Origin: Phycisphaerales bacterium
GTDB lineage: Bacteria; Planctomycetota; Phycisphaerae; Phycisphaerales; UBA1924
Direction: 5' to 3'
Assembly (NCBI GenBank): GCA_025453375.1
Contig: JALOQT010000102.1
Coordinates: forward strand, 1 to 5,235
Length of the DNA: 5,235 nucleotides
Of this stretch, positions 1 through 5,235 are shown one piece after another. The position numbers and the translations under genes were made by a program. Under the pieces are notes generated by a model, which was not told the origin of the DNA, ran no database searches, and saw only the letters and a program-made list of their open reading frames with translations. Each line of letters starts with the position of its first letter. Within the stretch, counting starts at the first letter, position 1.

Positions 1-44
1 CAGCCCACCCCACCACCAGCGCCGAGCACCACCAGCCCGTCGCC

Positions 45-77
45 AAAACGGACACGGCCCCGCACTGCACGGGGCCG
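45..77 (-). terminator. Probable terminator of the tRNA-Val transcript
   Basis: A perfect 8-bp stem (55-62 with 70-77, CGGCCCCG/CGGGGCCG) closes a 7-base loop. Read on the minus strand, it starts 15 bases past the end of the tRNA. It is followed by TGTCCGTTTTGGCG, so there is a short T run (from 45-48), but it begins six bases after the stem instead of directly. The plus-strand side has no T run, so it is assigned to the minus strand. The T run is weak, so the hairpin may only mark the 3' end for processing. The bases before it (1-44) hold nothing I can support; no forward frame has a stop codon there, so the end of a neighbouring gene cannot be excluded. Confidence 0.4.
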
Positions 78-92
78 CGAAACCGAGAAAAG

Positions 93-166
93 TGGGCGAT
101 ACTGGATTCGAACCAGTGACCTCTTCCATGTCAAGGAAGCGCGCTAGCCAACTGCGCTAATCGCCC
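93..166 (-). tRNA. tRNA-Val, anticodon GAC
   Basis: The minus strand folds into a full cloverleaf. The 7-bp acceptor stem is GGGCGAT/ATCGCCC (166-160 with 100-94), with discriminator A at 93. The D arm has GCGC stems around AGTTGGCTA. The anticodon stem CTTCC/GGAAG (139-135 with 127-123) encloses the 7-base loop TTGACAT, which places anticodon GAC at 132-130; this reads the valine codon GUC. The T arm is ACTGG-TTCGAAT-CCAGT with the conserved TTCGAAT. The CCA end is not encoded (ACT follows instead), so it must be added after transcription. The gene stands alone, divergent from the transporter gene. GUC is frequent in the neighbouring C-rich genes, which fits a GAC isoacceptor. Confidence 0.96.
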
Positions 167-200
167 AGGTTGTCCCGCATCTCCCGACGCGAGGGGGAGG

Positions 201-206
201 AGTATA
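201..206 (-). promoter_or_regulatory. Putative -10 box for tRNA-Val
   Basis: On the minus strand this reads TATACT, five of six matches to the bacterial consensus, within GATATACT. Transcription would start near 194, giving a leader of about 28 bases before the mature tRNA end at 166, a normal size for RNase P removal. No good -35 is visible 16-18 bases upstream. Overlapping it on the plus strand is TATATC (203-208), which could serve the divergent transporter gene with a start near 215, so the two transcripts may share this 75-base divergent region. Confidence 0.4.
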
Positions 207-240
207 TCAGCCACCACCCCGCAAGGCTACCCTCCGCCCA

Positions 241-1791
241 ATGGCCAGCCCCAACGATCCGTTCCTCGTTGTTGACAGCGTCACCAAACGCTTCGGCCCC
301 ACCGTCGCGCTCTCCGACGTCTCCCTCTCCATGCGCCAGGGCGAGGTTCACGCCCTCATGGGCGAAAACGGTGCCGGCAAGTCCACCCTCGGCAAAGCCA
401 TCGCCGGCCTCCACAAGCCCGACACAGGCAGCATCACCCTCGCCGGCCGCCCGCTCATCCTCGGCTCAGTCAAGGACGCCTACGACGCCGGCATCCGCAT
501 CGTCCACCAGGAACTCGCCCAGTGCCCCAACCTCACCGTCGCCGAGAACCTCTGCCTGCATGACATGCCCGCCGGCCTCAAGCGCCTCGGCTGGAACATC
601 GACTACCGCGCGATGAACGACCGCGCCGCTCGCCTCCTGATCGACCTCGCCCCCGAGATCGACGTCCAGGCCCCCCTCGGCTCCCTCGCACCCGGCCGCC
701 GCCAGATCGTCCAGATCGCCAGCAGCCTCGACAACGGCGGCGACGAACGCAAAAACCCCCGCGTCATCATCTTCGACGAGCCCACCAGCTCCCTCTCCGT
801 CGCCGAGGCAGACCGCCTCATGGCCATCGTCCGCCGCCTCGCCGGCCAGGGCTTGCTGGCGATCTACGTCAGCCACCGGATGAACGAAATCTTCTCCTGC
901 TGCGATCGCGTCAGCGTCCTGCGCGACGGCAAGTTCGTCGCCACCAACGTCATCAAAGAGATCAACGAAAACACCCTCGTCAGCCAGATGATCGGCCGCA
1001 CGATCGACACCTCGACGAAAGTCCAGCGCACCATCCCCGCGAGCGCCCTGCCCGTCCTGGAAGTCAACGCCATCGCCAGCCCCGGCCGCTTGGAGAAGGC
1101 CTCACTGGCCGTCCGCGCCGGCGAAATCCTCGGCATCGGCGGCCTCGTCGGCGCAGGCCGCAGCGAACTGCTCGACGCCATCTTCGGCCTCGACCCGCAC
1201 GCCACCGGCGAAGTCCGCGTCGCCGGCCGCCCCATGCGCGTCGGCAACCCGCGCACCAGTATCGCCCTGGGACTGGGCTACGTCCCCGAAGATCGCCGCC
1301 TCCAGGGCCTCTACTTCCAGATGGGCATCGATGAAAACATCCTGATGCCCACCATGCCCCTGCTCGCCCGCCTGGGCATCCGCAACCCGCTCGGTGAGCA
1401 CCGCCTCACCAAAGAGCAGATGCTCCGCCTGCAGGTCAAAGCCGCCACCACACGCAGCCTCCCGGGCGAACTCTCCGGCGGCAACCAGCAAAAAGTCCTC
1501 ATCGCCCGCTGGCTCACCGCCCGCACCAAGGTCCTCCTCCTCGACGAACCCACCCGCGGTATCGACGTCGGCACCAAGCACGAAATCTACAAACTCGTCC
1601 GCCAAGCCGCCGACGCCGGCCTCGCCGTCCTCCTGGTCTCCAGCGAGATGCCCGAACTGCTCAACCTCTCCGACCGCATCCTCGTCATGGCCGAAGGCCG
1701 CCTCACCGGCGAACTCCGCGGCGCAGACATGACCCAGGAAAACATCCTCCGCCTCGCCGCCCTGGCCAAGCCGACCACGCAATCCGCCTGA
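241..1791 (+). CDS. Sugar ABC transporter ATP-binding protein, CUT2 family (RbsA/MglA-like)
   Basis: This is a tandem nucleotide-binding protein of 516 aa, the usual length for RbsA/MglA-type subunits, which hydrolyse ATP at the inner face of the membrane to drive uptake of monosaccharides or related solutes. The first ATPase domain shows Walker A GENGAGKST (41-49), Q-loop Q90, a degenerate signature LAPGRRQ (149-155), Walker B VIIFDEP (175-181) and H-loop H212. The second has the degenerate P-loop GLVGAGRSEL (301-310, Lys replaced by Arg), GYVPEDRR (346-353), a canonical signature LSGGNQQ (411-417), Walker B VLLLDEPTRGID (431-442) and SSE (467-469) in place of the H-loop. This asymmetry, with one degenerate ATP site, is characteristic of CUT2 proteins. 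ATG 241 is the first in-frame start after the tRNA and places the domain as in relatives. No good Shine-Dalgarno is seen; AGGAG at 198-202 is too far away. The substrate cannot be told, and no permease or binding-protein gene is adjacent, so it may work with subunits encoded elsewhere. No specific symbol is justified. Confidence 0.95.
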   Translation: MASPNDPFLVVDSVTKRFGPTVALSDVSLSMRQGEVHALMGENGAGKSTLGKAIAGLHKPDTGSITLAGRPLILGSVKDAYDAGIRIVHQELAQCPNLTVAENLCLHDMPAGLKRLGWNIDYRAMNDRAARLLIDLAPEIDVQAPLGSLAPGRRQIVQIASSLDNGGDERKNPRVIIFDEPTSSLSVAEADRLMAIVRRLAGQGLLAIYVSHRMNEIFSCCDRVSVLRDGKFVATNVIKEINENTLVSQMIGRTIDTSTKVQRTIPASALPVLEVNAIASPGRLEKASLAVRAGEILGIGGLVGAGRSELLDAIFGLDPHATGEVRVAGRPMRVGNPRTSIALGLGYVPEDRRLQGLYFQMGIDENILMPTMPLLARLGIRNPLGEHRLTKEQMLRLQVKAATTRSLPGELSGGNQQKVLIARWLTARTKVLLLDEPTRGIDVGTKHEIYKLVRQAADAGLAVLLVSSEMPELLNLSDRILVMAEGRLTGELRGADMTQENILRLAALAKPTTQSA

Positions 1792-1837
1792 CCGCCCACT
1801 CCCTCCGTCTCCCGCGCCTGCCCCCCGCGCCTCTCCC

Positions 1838-1870
1838 GGTGGCACGGCTTTCCAAGCCGTGCAAATCACC
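1838..1870. repeat. Stem-loop resembling a dispersed planctomycete palindromic repeat
   Basis: A perfect 9-bp stem, GCACGGCTT (1842-1850) with AAGCCGTGC (1854-1862), closes a 3-base loop. Outer arms GGTG (1838-1841) and CACC (1867-1870) can extend it past a one-sided 4-base bulge. It begins 46 bases after the transporter stop codon. Neither side has a T run, so it is not a classical intrinsic terminator, though it could protect the 3' end of the transporter mRNA. From memory, near-identical palindromes are scattered through planctomycete and related genomes and give spurious peptides such as TAWKAVPP, which the minus strand encodes here. Copy number cannot be checked from one window. Confidence 0.55.
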
Positions 1871-1908
1871 CCACTCGCGCCTCCCAGAACCACCTCACCC
1901 ACCTCAAG

Positions 1909-1939
1909 AAAAAAGGCACGCGCCACCGGCGCGTGCCTT
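1909..1939 (-). terminator. Rho-independent terminator of the complete dockerin gene
   Basis: A perfect 12-bp stem (1913-1924 with 1928-1939) closes a 3-base ACC loop. On the minus strand the stem runs straight into TTTTTT (complement of 1909-1914), a textbook intrinsic terminator 42 bases past the stop codon at 1982. On the plus strand it is followed by TTGCTTCATTC, which is only mildly T-rich, so it may also stop transcripts from the convergent transporter gene less efficiently. Confidence 0.88.
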
Positions 1940-1981
1940 GCTTCATTCGCTTCACTCGTCACTCATCACCGCCCACCAGCC

Positions 1982-3970
1982 TCAGCACCCGGCAAAGAAC
2001 GAGTTCAGGAAGACGAAAATGTCGTCCGCCGTCAACTCGTTATCCGGCAGGCTGCCCTGGTTCTGCCCAGCGACGTCCGCACCCCACATGTCACCAGCGA
2101 AGTACGCATTGAGGTACACGATGATGTCATCAGCCGTCAACTGCCCATCGCCGCCCACCGCCTGGTTCGCACCAGCGATGTCAGCCTTGCACGCCGTCGG
2201 CACCTGCAGCCCGGGCACGTTCAGGATGCTGCCCTGGAAGCCCGTCGTCGCCGCAGGCGGCCGCGCCAGCCCGAGGCGGACGAACCCGGTCGTCGGGGCC
2301 GCCGTGCTGGTGAAGCGATAGTTGTTCATCATGCCCCAGCGCAGCCACCCGGCGCCCACGCCGCTGACCGTCGCACTGGCCGCCGGCGCACCGGGGATCG
2401 TCATCGTGCTGGGGAACTCCATGTCCGTGTCCCAGCACTTGAAGCCCGTGCCCGTCCCGGGGATCCACGCGTCATTGTTCACGCGATCGCCCGAGTGGTG
2501 CTTGCCGCCGAAGAAGCCGACATTCGTCATCGGCATCCCGCCGCCCGGAAGCGCAAAGCGATTCATGCTCCGGTGGCTGTTGACGTTCATCACCGCATAC
2601 TCATAGTCCCACGTCCCGTTGCCGTTGTTCGTCACCTTCGACGCAACCCAGAACCGGCCCTGCACGTTGATCGTCCGCAGCACCGGCGGCACCGCCACCG
2701 TGTCGTTCATCTGCGTCACAATCTCCGTGAAGTCCGCCGGCACCAGCGTCACCGTCGGGTCGATCACCGGCCACGCCTCCAGCGCCACCTTCCGGCGCAC
2801 CGTGTTGCCGATGAACGTCGTCCCGTTCGGCTGCACCTCGCGATAAGACAGGTTGTTGCGCCCGTTGTTCCACTGCGCATCATCCTGCGTCACATAGTGA
2901 CCCTCGACAAAGTACCGCGCCGTCGTGTCGCCCATCAGGCTCTGCGGCACCATGATGCGGCGCGAAATCGGATCGCTCTCCGTCGGCGTGAAGTTGTTCA
3001 CCAGCGGCTGCCACGGATACGTAAACACGCCGTTGATCGCATTGACGTCAAACCGCGGGCCCAGATAGCTGCGGCTCCCGTTCAGGCCCGAGCCATACAG
3101 GTCCGAGCAGTTCACGCCCAACTGTGCCCCGAACTGCGGCGGCGTCGTGCAGCTGCGGTTCGTCGCGCTCGGCCAGTTCATGTTCTGCGAATACGTCTGG
3201 CTGTTCAGCGACAGGAACCCGTGCTTCAGCCACGACACGCCAATCTGCTCAAACCGACCATTCTTCAGCCGATACATCGACTGCCCAATCACCGGGTGCA
3301 GGTTGTTGCTGCTGATCCACGCCGCCGGACGATCGCCGATGTTCCACGAGTCAGTCCCGACGGCGAACCCCTGATACGTGATCCCATCCCGCACCAGTGT
3401 GCCATAGCTCGACACGTCCGACAAGCCGCCGATCGTCACGTCCGGCCCGAGGTTCGGCGTCGGAATCTCCACCGGCGGTGCCGGCGGCGCACTGACGAAC
3501 GTCACCGCCAGAGAGAACGTGCCCGACGTCCCGTTCCGGGCCGCCAGCCGAATCCAGTAGTTCCCGCTCGACGTGTTGTTCACCACGTCCACCCGCGTGC
3601 CCAGCCCGCTGGCGCCGCACGTGTTGGTCGCACACGCCACTGACGCGCCCGGCGTGCCATTGCTGTTGGCAAACACCTGGATCGCGCTGTCGAACGTCGC
3701 ACCGCAGATATCCACTCGCCACGTCCCCGCCGGCGCGTTGACGCGATACCAGATGTCCGGCAAGTTCGCACCCGCACACGACGAAGCCACGCTCCCGGGC
3801 TCAAAGGTCGTATCGCCAGTCAACGACCCGACCTGCGTGCTGCCCATCAGCACCGTGATCGCACCACTGCGGTTGTCATTCAGCGGCGCGGCGATCGCCG
3901 ACCCCGCCAGCAACGCCACAACGCCCGCCGCCTTGAACACGCCTGCCGTCACGCCGCGCTGCTGAGTCAT
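1982..3970 (-). CDS. Secreted protein with N-terminal beta-sandwich, uncharacterised central domain and C-terminal GC-type dockerin
   Basis: The product is 662 aa and predicted to be exported. Residues 1-27 form a signal peptide (basic MTQQR start, hydrophobic GVVALLAG core, AIA before the likely cleavage site). Residues 30-159 resemble a PPC-like beta-sandwich common in planctomycete secreted proteins (NDN start, PDIWYRVNAP, DICGATFDSAIQVF, YWIRLAARNG, with Cys 65, 89, 113 and 118). A Pro-rich linker (160-172) leads to a large domain (about 173-590) that I cannot name; it carries GPDVTIGG, HPVIGQSMYRL, GRFEQIGVSWLKHGF and two Cys, 274 and 288. The C-terminal dockerin (596-662) has two EF-hand-like repeats (596-627, 631-662), each with DxAGxNQ and LTADDI, and ends in Gly-Cys. 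Start ATG 3970 is chosen over the in-frame 4051 because AAGGAG lies six bases before it and the signal peptide follows at once. It has its own terminator and lies 340 bases downstream of a paralogue. No catalytic motif is evident; adhesive, structural or carbohydrate-binding roles are all possible. Confidence 0.9.
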   Translation of the reverse strand: MTQQRGVTAGVFKAAGVVALLAGSAIAAPLNDNRSGAITVLMGSTQVGSLTGDTTFEPGSVASSCAGANLPDIWYRVNAPAGTWRVDICGATFDSAIQVFANSNGTPGASVACATNTCGASGLGTRVDVVNNTSSGNYWIRLAARNGTSGTFSLAVTFVSAPPAPPVEIPTPNLGPDVTIGGLSDVSSYGTLVRDGITYQGFAVGTDSWNIGDRPAAWISSNNLHPVIGQSMYRLKNGRFEQIGVSWLKHGFLSLNSQTYSQNMNWPSATNRSCTTPPQFGAQLGVNCSDLYGSGLNGSRSYLGPRFDVNAINGVFTYPWQPLVNNFTPTESDPISRRIMVPQSLMGDTTARYFVEGHYVTQDDAQWNNGRNNLSYREVQPNGTTFIGNTVRRKVALEAWPVIDPTVTLVPADFTEIVTQMNDTVAVPPVLRTINVQGRFWVASKVTNNGNGTWDYEYAVMNVNSHRSMNRFALPGGGMPMTNVGFFGGKHHSGDRVNNDAWIPGTGTGFKCWDTDMEFPSTMTIPGAPAASATVSGVGAGWLRWGMMNNYRFTSTAAPTTGFVRLGLARPPAATTGFQGSILNVPGLQVPTACKADIAGANQAVGGDGQLTADDIIVYLNAYFAGDMWGADVAGQNQGSLPDNELTADDIFVFLNSFFAGC
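2007..2141 (-). repeat. Duplicated dockerin repeat, first gene
   Basis: Two related 30-base segments start at 2007 and 2112, exactly 105 bases (35 codons) apart, and encode the LTADDI-(I/F)V-(Y/F)LN core of the two dockerin repeats. This is internal coding duplication typical of dockerins, not a mobile repeat. Confidence 0.8.
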
Positions 3971-3976
3971 AGCCAA

Positions 3977-3982
3977 CTCCTT
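3977..3982 (-). promoter_or_regulatory. Shine-Dalgarno site that fixes start 3970
   Basis: On the minus strand AAGGAG is followed by six bases (TTGGCT) and then the ATG at 3970. This near-ideal site decides against the longer in-frame reading from 4051, which would place 27 extra residues, including three cysteines, before the signal peptide. Confidence 0.85.
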
Positions 3983-4031
3983 CGATTCAAACCGCCCTGG
4001 GAAGGTGGGACAACACACCACTACCTCGCAC

Positions 4032-4047
4032 CGATGCGATTGCATCG
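4032..4047. promoter_or_regulatory. Small inverted repeat in the leader of the complete dockerin gene
   Basis: CGATGC (4032-4037) and GCATCG (4042-4047) flank a 4-base spacer. It lies about 60 bases upstream of the start codon and downstream of the possible promoter, so it would be a small leader hairpin or a compact operator. Six-base arms can arise by chance, so the functional claim is weak. Confidence 0.25.
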
Positions 4048-4069
4048 ACACAACCCCCGAACCGACGAG

Positions 4070-4078
4070 AGTCTACCA
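4070..4078 (-). promoter_or_regulatory. Possible extended -10 promoter of the complete dockerin gene
   Basis: The minus strand reads TGGTAGACT: an extended -10 TGn followed by TAGACT, four of six matches to TATAAT. TTGTGG lies 20 bases upstream of the hexamer, a longer than usual spacing for a -35. A start near 4063 would give a leader of about 93 bases. A promoter is expected in this gap because the upstream paralogue has its own terminator, but the match is modest. Confidence 0.3.
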
Positions 4079-4233
4079 CAAAATCTCCCGAACTCCCACA
4101 ATCCACACGCACTTTTGCGCTCGCCCCAGCCTCGGCAATTCACCCCATCTCCCAACGCCCGCCGGGCTCACCACCTATCCAGTCACCCCACCTTGCCGCA
4201 CACCCTTAGGTAATCAGGACGCCCCCCCTCCCC

Positions 4234-4268
4234 AAATGCAAGCACGCCCCCGACTTGCGGGGGCGTGC
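4234..4268 (-). terminator. Terminator hairpin of the partial dockerin gene
   Basis: An 11-bp perfect stem (4242-4252 with 4258-4268) closes a 5-base loop, 42 bases past the stop codon at 4311. On the minus strand it is followed by TTGCATTTGGG, an interrupted T tract, so it is a weaker intrinsic terminator than the one at 1909-1939. The stem is very GC-rich (CGGGGGCGTGC arm) and shares the GGCACGC start with that other terminator. Confidence 0.7.
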
Positions 4269-4310
4269 CAGGGAACTCACCGTTCACACGATCATTCCAA
4301 TCCAGCCACC

Positions 4311-5235
4311 TCAGCACCCGCTGAAGTACCCGTTCAGGAACACGATGATGTCATCGGCCGTCAAGGTCCCGTCTGGCGTCGTGGACTGGTTCGCCCCGGC
4401 CACATCCGCCGCCCACAGGTCCCCGCCGAAATACGCACTCAGGAACACGATGATGTCATCAGCCGTCAACGCACCATCACCACCGACCGCCTGGTTGGCC
4501 CCGGCAATGTCCGCCAGGCACCCAGCCGGCACCTGCAGCCCGCTGACCACCAGCGTGTCACCCTGGAAGCCCGTCGGCCCTGCCGGAGCGCGGCCGAGCT
4601 TCAGGCGTGCATAGCCCGTCACGGGCGGCTTGCTGCTGACAAACCGATAGTTGTGCAGCGCACCCCAGCGGATGTACTTGGCACCCACGCCGCTGACCGT
4701 CGCCGTCGCCGCCGGCGCACCTGGGATCGTCACCGTGTCAGGGAACGTCGTCTGCACGTTCCACGCCAGATAGCCAGCACCCTGCGTCGTGGTCCACGGG
4801 CTGTTGTCCACCCGATCCCCCGAGTGATACAGCGGCGAGGCCTGCCCGATCCCACTGACACCCGCCGCCCCGCGCGTCCCGACGACAAACGCCGACGCAC
4901 CGCGATGCACGTTCAGGTTCATCACCGCGTACTCATATGACCACGTCCCGTTGCCAAGGTCCGTCACCTTGCTGGCCACCTGGAAGCGCCCATTGACCGG
5001 AATCTGACGCGTCATCGGCGGGTTGGCCAGCGTGTCATTGACCGAACTGACCCACTCGACAAAGTCCACCGGCACCAGCGTCACCGTCGGGTCGATCGTC
5101 GGCCACATTTCCAGCGCCGTCTTGCGACGGGCGTTGTTGGTCACAAACCCGATCTGCCCTGCCGCCGTCGTCGGCACATTGATCTCCCGAGCGGTGTAGT
5201 TGTTCCGCCCGTTGCCCCACTGCGCATCGTCCGGC
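4311..5235 (-). CDS. Partial GC-type dockerin protein, paralogue of the downstream gene (N-terminus outside window)
   Basis: Only the C-terminal 307 codons are present; the frame is open to the window edge. The GTG at 5177 is not the real start: the 19 codons before it (PDDAQWGNGRNN and on) match residues around 363 of the neighbouring protein (DDAQWNNGRNN), so the gene continues outside. The visible part aligns from end to end with that protein: ALEMWPTIDPTVTLVP, GNGTWSYEYAVMN, HSGDRV, ATVSGVGA and TGFQG are shared or nearly so. The dockerin (last 67 residues, 241-307) has two repeats with LTADDIIVFL and ends in Gly-Cys; by hand count 51 of 67 positions are identical to the neighbour. Cys512 of the neighbour is not conserved, but the Cys two residues before the dockerin is. 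The protein is expected to be exported, but no signal peptide is visible because the N-terminus is missing. Function is unknown. Confidence 0.9.
   Translation of the reverse strand, partial: PDDAQWGNGRNNYTAREINVPTTAAGQIGFVTNNARRKTALEMWPTIDPTVTLVPVDFVEWVSSVNDTLANPPMTRQIPVNGRFQVASKVTDLGNGTWSYEYAVMNLNVHRGASAFVVGTRGAAGVSGIGQASPLYHSGDRVDNSPWTTTQGAGYLAWNVQTTFPDTVTIPGAPAATATVSGVGAKYIRWGALHNYRFVSSKPPVTGYARLKLGRAPAGPTGFQGDTLVVSGLQVPAGCLADIAGANQAVGGDGALTADDIIVFLSAYFGGDLWAADVAGANQSTTPDGTLTADDIIVFLNGYFSGC
4336..4470 (-). repeat. Duplicated dockerin repeat, second gene
   Basis: Two nearly identical 30-base segments start at 4336 and 4441, 105 bases apart, and encode the LTADDIIVFL cores. The copy at 4441 differs from the one at 2112 in the other gene at only one of 30 bases, so the first repeats of the two paralogues are closer to each other than to the second repeat of the downstream gene. 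Confidence 0.8.

Larger units (their letters stand above)
3971..4310. other. Intergenic region between the two dockerin genes
   Basis: This 340-base non-coding gap holds, from the upstream gene's side, its terminator hairpin (4234-4268), about 155 bases of C-rich plus strand (4079-4233) in which I see no gene, RNA or repeat, a possible promoter (4070-4078), a small inverted repeat (4032-4047) and the ribosome binding site (3977-3982). Open frames crossing it are continuations of antisense frames with no start context. Confidence 0.7.

Noticed and set aside
93..166. tRNA gene as an integration site for a mobile element
   Set aside because: No integrase, no repeated copy of the tRNA 3' end and no phage-like genes are in the window.
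198..202. AGGAG as the ribosome binding site of the transporter gene
   Set aside because: It lies 38 bases before ATG 241 and no in-frame start codon lies between, so it cannot serve this start.
1102..1962. A 286-codon minus-strand open frame opposite the transporter gene
   Set aside because: Composition is low complexity (Ala, Gly, Glu, Asp) and antisense to the conserved ATPase; it also crosses the palindrome at 1838-1870.
1859..3643. A 594-codon open frame on the plus strand opposite the complete dockerin gene
   Set aside because: Its product is dominated by Arg, His, Pro and Ala without any domain, as expected from the antisense of a gene with C/G third positions. The minus-strand frame has a ribosome site, signal peptide, recognisable dockerin and terminator.
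3971..4051. Longer start at 4051 for the complete dockerin gene
   Set aside because: It would add 27 residues before the signal peptide and ignore the AAGGAG six bases before ATG 3970.
2007..4470. Regular short repeats as a possible CRISPR array
   Set aside because: The four repeats are in frame within coding sequence, in pairs 105 bases apart, and encode dockerin cores; there are no unique spacers of regular size.
4005..4940. A 311-codon plus-strand open frame covering the intergenic gap and the second dockerin gene
   Set aside because: Antisense shadow with Arg- and Pro-rich product, no ribosome site, and it runs through a terminator hairpin.
5175..5177. GTG at 5177 as the start of the second dockerin gene
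   Set aside because: The codons upstream of it to the window edge are homologous to the paralogue, so the gene is truncated by the window and not short.

Overview
The window looks like chromosomal DNA from a GC-rich planctomycete, most likely class Phycisphaerae. The main clue is a pair of secreted proteins that end in a two-repeat, EF-hand-like dockerin whose last two residues are Gly-Cys (the 'GC-type' dockerin arrangement I associate with Phycisphaerales). The strong preference for C or G at third codon positions fits. The assignment is from recalled family knowledge, not a search.

Layout. Bases 1-92 hold no supportable gene, only a hairpin (45-77) that probably terminates the tRNA transcript. 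A minus-strand tRNA-Val(GAC) lies at 93-166, with a good TATACT -10 box at 201-206. Diverging from it on the plus strand is a complete ATP-binding subunit of a CUT2-type sugar ABC transporter (241-1791, 516 aa). After it come a stem-loop that resembles a dispersed planctomycete repeat (1838-1870) and a strong rho-independent terminator (1909-1939) that faces the minus strand.

The rest is minus strand and holds two tandem paralogues. The downstream one (1982-3970, 662 aa) is complete: signal peptide, N-terminal beta-sandwich, a large domain I cannot name, and the C-terminal dockerin. The upstream one (4311-5235) is cut by the window edge, and only its last 307 residues are visible. The 340-base gap between them (3971-4310) holds a terminator for the upstream gene, a possible promoter, a small inverted repeat and a clear Shine-Dalgarno site for the downstream gene.

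How the parts relate. The transporter ATPase would power monosaccharide (or nucleoside/AI-2-like) uptake, but its permease and binding protein are not in the window. The dockerin proteins are probably exported and held at the cell surface or in an extracellular assembly; their actual activity is unknown. The sequence shows no functional link between the transporter and the dockerin genes. There is no sign of a mobile element, CRISPR array, phage or defence system. The most notable content is the paralogous dockerin pair and the details of their C-termini.
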